DNA from: DASZHJ01 sp035581425 | GTDB taxonomy: Bacteria > Pseudomonadota > Alphaproteobacteria > ATCC43930 > CGMCC-115725 | NCBI GenBank assembly: GCA_035581425.1 | Contig: DATJVP010000001.1 | Location: 1-38,170 of the forward strand | Direction: 5' to 3' | DNA length: 38,170 nucleotides | In this document: positions 32,534 through 38,170 of the stretch, in pieces | Position numbering within the stretch: the first letter of the stretch is position 1 | Layout: every line of letters starts with the position of its first letter | Translations under genes and position numbers: made by a program | Notes under the pieces: model-generated | Told to the model about the DNA's origin: nothing | What the model saw: the letters and a program-made list of their open reading frames with translations, nothing else | Databases searched by the model: none

Positions 32534-33172
32534 TCAGCCCCCGTAGACGATGACGCGCATGGGTTTGGCGCGGAAGTTGTTGCAGGGGTTGCGCTCCTGC
32601 GGGCAGACGGAGAGCGCCAGCGTCACGTCCATCTGCGCCTGCAAGTCCATGTAGTCGCCCGCCTGCGATGCCGGCGGGCGGATCTCGCAGGTGCCGTCGG
32701 GATCGAAGCCCACGTTCATGAAGAGCGCGAACTCGCCGGACTCCGCGGAGTAATGGCGGGATATTCCGAACTTCGCGAAGGCGGCTGCGAGATTGTCGCC
32801 GCAATTGCGCGTGTGCGCGACGCCGTAGCGGGTGAAGTTCGACTCCGCGGTGCAGAAGCCGCCGCCGGAATAATTGAGGCCCACGGTGTCCTCGATGATC
32901 TTCAGCATGGGATTGCAGCGGATCGAGTAGATCGTGTGGCCCTTCTTGAGGCGCCAGGTGCGGTTGAGGAAATTGCTCCAAGGCATCGACGAATGCTCGG
33001 AAGGGTCGCTCGCATTGAGCGTCACCGTGTCCATCACCTGCTGGCCCTCGATGTCGATGACGCGGATCACCTGGCCGCGCGTGAGGCGCAGTCCCAGATA
33101 TTCCTGCCGCGGGATCGTGTAATCGAGGATCACTTTCCCCGGTACGGTCGCGGATGTCTCACGCAGGCTCAT
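32534..33172 (-). CDS. DUF1989 / urea carboxylase-associated family protein
   Basis: A 212-residue protein of the DUF1989 family. Signatures are YLGLRLTRGQVIRVIDIEGQQ (about 25-45), LNYSGGGFCTAE (about 99-110), and the C-terminal SVCPQERNPCNNFRAKPMRVIVY with paired cysteines that probably bind metal. Related proteins called urea carboxylase-associated proteins 1 and 2 form carboxyguanidine deiminase (CgdAB) in guanidine breakdown. Other members accompany aminomethyltransferases. Here only one DUF1989 gene is present and no urea/guanidine carboxylase or allophanate hydrolase is seen, so a different nitrogen compound is likely. GGGGAGGTTCCGCC precedes the ATG. It heads the minus-strand cluster with the methyltransferase. 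Confidence 0.85.
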   Translation of the reverse strand: MSLRETSATVPGKVILDYTIPRQEYLGLRLTRGQVIRVIDIEGQQVMDTVTLNASDPSEHSSMPWSNFLNRTWRLKKGHTIYSIRCNPMLKIIEDTVGLNYSGGGFCTAESNFTRYGVAHTRNCGDNLAAAFAKFGISRHYSAESGEFALFMNVGFDPDGTCEIRPPASQAGDYMDLQAQMDVTLALSVCPQERNPCNNFRAKPMRVIVYGG

Positions 33173-33285
33173 GGCGGAACCTCCCCTGGCGATATGCAGT
33201 GGCTATTCGGGCGATCGTAGGAGCCTCTCCGCAACGATGCCAGAAGCACCAAAGTGTGCCCCGGCAGCGCCGTTCCGACGACGGC

Positions 33286-36200
33286 TCACGCAACCTTCCC
33301 CGCCGCGGCTCCGGCTCGATCGCGCGGCAGACGCACCGTGAACTCCGTGAAGGCGTCGGGCTCGCTCTCGACCTCGATCGTGCCGCCATGCACCTGCTTG
33401 ACGATCTCGTAGCTGATGGAGAGACCGAGGCCGGTGCCTTCGCCGGTCGGCTTGGTCGTGAAGAAGGGCTGGAAGAGCTTGGCGCGGTTTTCCGGCGCGA
33501 TGCCAACGCCGTTGTCGCGGACGCGGACCTCCACACAGGCGCCGAGATCGCGCGTCGATACCTTGAGGACGGGACTGGCGCCGGTCTGGCGGCTGCGCTT
33601 GTGCGCGGCGTAAAAGCCGTTGCCGATGAGGTTCAGGAAGACCCGGGTCATGTCCTGCGGTACCAGCTCGATCGGAGCCGCCGTCGGATCGAGATCGCGC
33701 TCCAGCGTGACGTTGAAGGTCGAATCCTGCGCGCGGGCGCCGTGATAGGCGAGATTGAGCGCCTCCTCGAGCAAGGCATTGAGATCGACGCGCTGTCGAT
33801 CGCCGCTGCCCCCGCGCGAATGCAGCAACATGCTCTTGACGATGCCGTCGGCGCGGCGGCCGTGCTCGGCGATCTTCTGGAGGTTGCCGGTGAGCAGAAC
33901 GATCGTTTCGTCGACCGCCGCGCGCCGCGCGGAGTCGAGAGCCGCGAGGGCGGGCTCCGCTTCCTCCTTGAACTCGTTCAGCAGCTCGACGGAAAGCGCG
34001 GCGAAGTTGTTCACGAAATTGAGCGGGTTCTTGATCTCGTGCGCGATCCCCGCGGTCAATTGGCCGAGCGATGCCATTTTCTCCGCGTGAATGAGGCTCG
34101 TCTGCGCGGTCTTCAATTCCCGCAAGGCGCTCTCGGCGGCGTCGCGCGCGGCGCGAATCTCCTCCTCGGCGTGCTTGCGCTCGGTGATGTCGCTGTAGAT
34201 GAGCACAAAGCCGCCGCCGGGCACGACATTGCGGCGGACCTCGATGATGCGGCCGTCGGGCCTGATGCGCTCGGCGCGAAATTCCCGTTCCGTGTCCTGC
34301 AGGCGGCGGGCCAATTCCGCCTCGACGTCCTCGCCGCCGAACTCGCCGCGCTCCGCCAGGATGCGGATGTAATCGGCATAGCTCGGACGCGCCGCGAGCG
34401 CCGCGTCGGAGAGGTCCATGATTTGCTGGAAATTTCGATTCCACGCGGCGAGCCGAAGGTCCTGGTCGAACATGACGACACCGTCGCCCATGTTGTCGAA
34501 GGTGACCCGCAACTCCGCTTGCCGTCCGCGCAATTCGTCGAAGAGCCGGACGTTCTCGATCGCGATAACAGCCTGATCGGCGAAGGTGGCCGCGAGCTCG
34601 ATCTCCTTCTCGGTGAAGGGCTCGACCCGCGTTCGATTGAGGACGAGGATGCCGATCAGCTTCTCCTCGCGCAGCAGGGGAATCCCGAGCATCGTGCGGA
34701 AGCCCGCAATCTTCTGCCCGTCCAGATAGGTGTATTCCGGGTCCTGTAGCGCATCGCGAATGTGGACCGGGCGGCGCGTCAGGGCGACCCGGCCGCCCAC
34801 GGTCCCGCGATCGTGCGTGAGAGGATGCGTGCGGAAGAATTCCTTCGCCTCCGCCGAAAGGCCGCAGCTCGCGACGAGGTGATATTTGCCGTCGCGCCGG
34901 CGCCACATTTGCGCCTGGTCGACGCGGCAAAGGCGCGAGACGGTCTCGACCACCGTCTCGAGGACGGCCCCGAGGTCGGCGGAGGATCGGCTGATGATCT
35001 TGAGCACGTCCCCGGTCGCGGTGAGCTCGTCGACCGAGCGCATGAGCTCGGCGGTGCGCTGGCGCAGCTCGCCGAAGAGCCGCGCATTCTCGATCGCGAT
35101 CACCGCCTGCGCCGCAAAGCTTTGCACGAGCGCTATCTCTTTCTCGGAGAAGGGCCGAGGCTCCTGGCGGTAAATGGTGAAGGCTCCAAGCAGAGTGCCG
35201 TCCTTTCGCAGAGCGACGCTCAGCAAGGTGCGGGCGCCGCCGAGGTCGACGATCGCACGGCGTATCGCGTTGCCAGTCCGGTAGAGGTCGGAATCGGCCA
35301 AATCCGCGACATGGACCACGGCACTGCCTTGCACGATCTCCATGAGACTGGCGGATTCCTGCGCGGTCACGGGCTTCCGTACGAATTCGGAGAACTCGGC
35401 CGGCACACCGTGCACCGCAGGCGCGGCAAATCGCTCGCCGTCGTAGATCCAGAACGCTCCGAAACCCGCCCCGCAGAGCCGCGTTGCCTTTGCCAGCATC
35501 GCCTCGAACACCGGCACGAGGTTTCCGGGCGAGGAGTTGATGACCTGCAGAATTTCCGCGGTCGCCGTCTGCTGCTCCAGGGCATCTCGCGTTTCCGTAA
35601 TGAGCCGCGCGTTCTCGATGGCGATTGCCGCCTGGTCGGCAAAAGTTCGAACCAATTCGATCTGGCGCTCGGTGAAGGGCTGCACCCTTTCGCGGGCAAG
35701 GTTGATCGTACCGATCACAGACCCGTCGCGCAGCAAGGGCACACCCAGAACGGTTCGCAATCTCCCGAGCGTGACAGTTTCGGTCAAAGTGTACTCCGGG
35801 TCCGCAGCGAGATCCGCGACGTGTACGGTCCGGGCCTCCAGAGCCGTCCGCCCCGTCACGCTACCGCGGTCTGCCGGCAATAGTCGGCCTCGCATAAAGG
35901 CGTCGTACCGCGACGAGGCCGCAAAGAGCTCGACCACGCGATAGGCGTCGCCTTCTCGTGTCGAGATCAAGGCCATATCGGAATTGCATAACCTCGCGGC
36001 CGTCTTGACGATGGTGTCGAATACCGGGGCCAGATCGAAGGTCGAGCGGCTGATGACCTTCAGGACGTCGGCGGTCGCGGTCTGCTGCTCCAGGGCATCT
36101 CGCGTTTCGCTGATGAGCCGGGCGTTTTCCATGGCGATGACCGCCTGCGAGGAGAAGTTCTGCAGCAAGGCGATCTGCTTTTCGGAGAAAGGGCGCACCT

Positions 36201-37281
36201 CGCGGCGCCAGATCGTGAAGGAGCCCAAGAGCTTCCCTTCCCTGCGCAACGCCGCCGTAAGCTGGCTGCGGGCGCCTCCCAGCCGCAGGAGGGCCAAGCG
36301 CGCAGGGTCGCGCGACGCGTATGCCTCACCCGACGCGGTGTCCACGATATGCACGACGTCCTCGCCGCGCGCGATCCGTCCGATGCCGGTTTCGGGATGG
36401 GGGTGTATGGGGTCACGCGGAAATTCGGCGAAGCCCCGCACGGCCATCGGCACGAAACACTCGCCATCGTAAGTACAAAGGATGCCCGCATCCGCGCCGC
36501 ACACGCGTGTCGCCTTCTCCAGCATCGCCTCGAACACCGGCGCGAGATTGCCGGGCGAGGAGTTGATGACCTCCAGGACCTCGGCGGTCGCGGTCTGCTG
36601 CTCCAGCGCCTCGCGCGTCTCATTGATGAGCCGGGCGTTCTCGATCGCGATCGCGATCTGGTCGGCGAAAAGCTCGACGAGGCCGATCTGCTTTGGGGTG
36701 AACGCGTTCACCTCCAGGCGGAAAATCATCAGCACGCCCAGGAGTTCGGCGCCCTTCAGAATCGGTACGCCGAGGATGGTCCGGATCGCGCCCACCTCCC
36801 GTGCGCCGTAGGAATATTCGGGGTCGGCGCGGACGTCGGGAATGTGGATCGTGCGCCGCTCGAGCGCGGCGCGTGCGGCGCCGCTGTGGCGCCCGGGGCG
36901 GATCGGGTTTTTCTCGACCCACGCCGTGAATTCCGGCGTGGCGTTGTAAGCTACGACCACCCGCAGCAACTCGCCGTCGAAGCGGAAGACGAAGGCATAT
37001 TCCGCCCCGCAGAGGCGCGCGGAGTTGGTGGCGGCGGCATCGAACACCGCCTGGAGATCGCCGCCGGCGCTGCTGATGATCTGCAGCACCTCCGAGATTG
37101 CCGCCTGCTGGTCGAGCGCCTCGCGGAGCTCGCGTTTGAGCCGCGCGACCCCTGGTTGTCCGCTCGGAGCTGAGGTCGTCCGCCGCCGCGGCGCCTTGGC
37201 GCTGCCCTGGCCCTTGGAGGGCGGTGATTTGCGGTCGCCTCGCTTCGTTCGCTTGCCGCCCCCACCGGAGCGCCGCCTCAT
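33286..37281 (-). CDS. Soluble hybrid sensor histidine kinase with five GAF domains and a PAS domain
   Basis: A 1331-residue cytosolic kinase with a basic N-terminus (1-40). Five GAF domains follow at about 60-217, 232-388, 402-560, 572-735 and 757-912, a PAS domain at about 922-1035, then the kinase core: H1081 in GQLTAGIAHEIKNPLNFVNNF, N box LNLIGNGFYAA, G1 VRDNGVGI, F box FQPFFTTKPTGEG and G2 GTGLGLSIS near the end. Linkers between GAF units repeat ENARLxxETRxALEQQTATAEVL; the period is 171-178 residues. No transmembrane helix is visible, so it senses small cytosolic ligands or redox state. No receiver or adjacent response regulator is seen. GGGGGGATCTC precedes the ATG. It is divergent from the GIY-YIG gene. 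Signal unknown. Confidence 0.92.
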   Translation of the reverse strand: MRRRSGGGGKRTKRGDRKSPPSKGQGSAKAPRRRTTSAPSGQPGVARLKRELREALDQQAAISEVLQIISSAGGDLQAVFDAAATNSARLCGAEYAFVFRFDGELLRVVVAYNATPEFTAWVEKNPIRPGRHSGAARAALERRTIHIPDVRADPEYSYGAREVGAIRTILGVPILKGAELLGVLMIFRLEVNAFTPKQIGLVELFADQIAIAIENARLINETREALEQQTATAEVLEVINSSPGNLAPVFEAMLEKATRVCGADAGILCTYDGECFVPMAVRGFAEFPRDPIHPHPETGIGRIARGEDVVHIVDTASGEAYASRDPARLALLRLGGARSQLTAALRREGKLLGSFTIWRREVRPFSEKQIALLQNFSSQAVIAMENARLISETRDALEQQTATADVLKVISRSTFDLAPVFDTIVKTAARLCNSDMALISTREGDAYRVVELFAASSRYDAFMRGRLLPADRGSVTGRTALEARTVHVADLAADPEYTLTETVTLGRLRTVLGVPLLRDGSVIGTINLARERVQPFTERQIELVRTFADQAAIAIENARLITETRDALEQQTATAEILQVINSSPGNLVPVFEAMLAKATRLCGAGFGAFWIYDGERFAAPAVHGVPAEFSEFVRKPVTAQESASLMEIVQGSAVVHVADLADSDLYRTGNAIRRAIVDLGGARTLLSVALRKDGTLLGAFTIYRQEPRPFSEKEIALVQSFAAQAVIAIENARLFGELRQRTAELMRSVDELTATGDVLKIISRSSADLGAVLETVVETVSRLCRVDQAQMWRRRDGKYHLVASCGLSAEAKEFFRTHPLTHDRGTVGGRVALTRRPVHIRDALQDPEYTYLDGQKIAGFRTMLGIPLLREEKLIGILVLNRTRVEPFTEKEIELAATFADQAVIAIENVRLFDELRGRQAELRVTFDNMGDGVVMFDQDLRLAAWNRNFQQIMDLSDAALAARPSYADYIRILAERGEFGGEDVEAELARRLQDTEREFRAERIRPDGRIIEVRRNVVPGGGFVLIYSDITERKHAEEEIRAARDAAESALRELKTAQTSLIHAEKMASLGQLTAGIAHEIKNPLNFVNNFAALSVELLNEFKEEAEPALAALDSARRAAVDETIVLLTGNLQKIAEHGRRADGIVKSMLLHSRGGSGDRQRVDLNALLEEALNLAYHGARAQDSTFNVTLERDLDPTAAPIELVPQDMTRVFLNLIGNGFYAAHKRSRQTGASPVLKVSTRDLGACVEVRVRDNGVGIAPENRAKLFQPFFTTKPTGEGTGLGLSISYEIVKQVHGGTIEVESEPDAFTEFTVRLPRDRAGAAAGKVA

Positions 37282-37450
37282 GAGATCCCCCCACCCTCAG
37301 CGACAAGGCATTCCCGCCGATCAGGCTAGCACATCGAAAACCCGAGGTATGCCCTCGGTTGACCCGCTTCTCCTCCAGGTGTTACCTGCACGCCGCCTGC
37401 GCGTGCGTGAGCGGGAGCAGGGCGCGAGCGCCGAACATTCGAGAGAGCAG

Positions 37451-37996
37451 ATGAGCAAGCAAATCAAGAGCAAGAGCAAGAAGACCATCATCGACGGCAA
37501 TATTTGGACCGACGGTTCGCGCTGGAAGGTGGTCGAGGGCAGCCTCAAGCGTCCGCAAGGACGGCCCGGAAAAGTCGAGCCGCTATTTCAATACGTCGGA
37601 GAAAAGCTGCCCTTCGGCTGCCTCGAGAAGGTTCGCGAGGCGATATGCGCGCGGTCGGGAGACCCCGAAGGCATCTATATGGCGCATGACTCCATGGGCG
37701 CTGCGCGCTATGGAGGCCGTGGGAAGATTTTCGACCGTCTGCTCCAGCACCGCCGGGACTTTGCACGGGAGCTTCTCTATTTCTCGTTTTATGTCATTCG
37801 AAGCAAGAATCACGAGCGCGAGCTTGAGACCGTCATCCTTCGGGCGGCCGGCCCGCAGATGAGTCTCAATGAGCGCAAGGTGCGAAGCGACATCGATCCC
37901 GGCGACATCAACGACTACGAGCCCGGGACGCACTTCTTCGAGCGGCAGCAGCGGAGAGGCAGGAAAGCAAACGATCGCCGCGGAAATCAGAAATGA
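37451..37996 (+). CDS. GIY-YIG nuclease-like protein
   Basis: A 181-residue basic protein with the ordered GIY-YIG catalytic residues: GIY at 74-76, YGG at 87-89 (in place of YIG), R96 in IFDRLLQHRR, E126 in RELETVIL and N140 in SLNERK. The fold would span about 70-142. The first 70 residues (MSKQIKSKSKKTII, then WTDGSRWKVVEGSLKRPQGR) are lysine/arginine-rich and may bind DNA. GIY-YIG enzymes cut DNA in repair, restriction, homing or transposition. This one is a stand-alone small protein whose role is not clear. The ATG at 37451 follows GAGAGAGCAG; upstream in-frame ATGs exist but lie in the divergent promoter region. It sits about 100 bases from a tRNA-Gly fragment, hinting at a mobile-element boundary. 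Confidence 0.6.
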   Translation: MSKQIKSKSKKTIIDGNIWTDGSRWKVVEGSLKRPQGRPGKVEPLFQYVGEKLPFGCLEKVREAICARSGDPEGIYMAHDSMGAARYGGRGKIFDRLLQHRRDFARELLYFSFYVIRSKNHERELETVILRAAGPQMSLNERKVRSDIDPGDINDYEPGTHFFERQQRRGRKANDRRGNQK

Positions 37997-38098
37997 CGCG
38001 CTCGCCAGCGCCGCGGCAAAGACGCGGGCCACGTAATTCCATAGCGTGATGGACTCAATGCACGGGCCGACCCGGTCCACGCCGGTCGCTCCACTCGC

Positions 38099-38143
38099 GA
38101 GCGGGCGAAGGGATTCGAACCCTCGACCCCAACCTTGGCAAGG
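38099..38143 (-). other. 3' half of a tRNA-Gly(GCC) gene, candidate attachment-site duplication
   Basis: Read on the minus strand, 45 bases match the 3' part of alphaproteobacterial tRNA-Gly from the anticodon loop (CCTTGCCAAGG, anticodon GCC) through the variable loop, the T arm GAGGGTTCGAATCCCTT and the acceptor strand CGCCCGC plus discriminator. The preceding 27 bases have no D arm (no TAGCTC...GAGC), the anticodon stem 5' strand pairs badly (G-G and T-T clashes), and no CCA follows. It is therefore a fragment and not a functional tRNA. Such anticodon-to-3'-end pieces are what tyrosine integrases leave at the distal end of an element inserted in a tRNA gene. Confidence 0.7.
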
Positions 38144-38170
38144 ATCGGATCGGCCCTTCGCACACGTTCG

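Noticed and set aside
33203..34930. A 575-codon minus-strand frame inside the five-GAF kinase gene.
   Set aside because: It is a shifted reading of the same DNA with arginine/proline-rich text, while the in-register kinase motifs are complete in the other frame.
38094..38170. A complete tRNA-Gly gene at the right edge.
   Set aside because: The D arm and 5' acceptor strand are missing from the last 27 bases, two anticodon-stem pairs clash and no CCA follows, so it is reported as a fragment.

Overview
The window is about 38 kb of high-GC (roughly two thirds G+C) bacterial chromosome. Gene content and repeats point to an Alphaproteobacterium, probably Hyphomicrobiales or a Rhodospirillales relative. 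The evidence is TAXI-type TRAP parts, a Bradyrhizobium-like dispersed repeat of the form CCTTCGAGACGCG...CCTCAGGATGAGG, Prx6-type peroxiredoxin, a CrcB/DUF190 pair, large GAF sensor kinases and a rhizobial-looking tRNA-Gly(GCC) 3' half. No phage genes, insertion sequence or CRISPR array is seen.

Layout. 0-5.5 kb: a cysteine-cluster protein running off the left edge, a fused TRAP permease, and a facing minus-strand group of nicotinamidase (pncA), a dihydroxyphthalate-decarboxylase-like protein and a TAXI binding protein. 5.6-11.9 kb: class V aminotransferase-fold enzyme, a minus-strand crcB-DUF190-ftsH group, a serine hydrolase, a GYD protein and a thioesterase. 12-18 kb: orphan NitT/TauT-type binding protein plus FAH-family enzyme, a facing mandelate-racemase-like enzyme plus TauD-type dioxygenase, and a coupled SDR/MTHFR-like pair. 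18-21.3 kb: CBS-pair protein, ThDP enzyme and GST. 21.5-27 kb: peroxiredoxin divergent from a ferritin-like/ferredoxin/double-CDGSH fusion, then a cysteine-dioxygenase-like cupin with a MAPEG protein, and a flavin monooxygenase. 27-38 kb: a duplicated RHH-like protein, a membrane histidine kinase, a minus-strand cluster (DUF1989, methyltransferase, class III aminotransferase, 2OG-Fe(II) oxygenase), a 1331-residue five-GAF histidine kinase, a GIY-YIG nuclease and a tRNA-Gly 3' fragment at the right edge.

How it works together. Most of the window is an accessory catabolic and redox repertoire built from short operons of 1-4 genes. Palindromic repeats separate several transcription units between 11.8 and 21.5 kb. 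Uptake components are present as unpaired parts: binding proteins without permeases in the same operon. Redox and thiol handling is concentrated at 20.7-25.5 kb (GST, Prx, CDGSH fusion, thiol-dioxygenase-like cupin, MAPEG).

The features most worth following are the multi-cluster Fe-S/ferritin-like fusion, the DUF1989-methyltransferase pair separated in frame by one stop codon, the mandelate racemase homologue with Lys-to-Arg at the second lysine of the KxK motif, and the 3' half of a tRNA-Gly gene. The last has the form of an integrase attachment site, which would place an integrated element to the right of this window.
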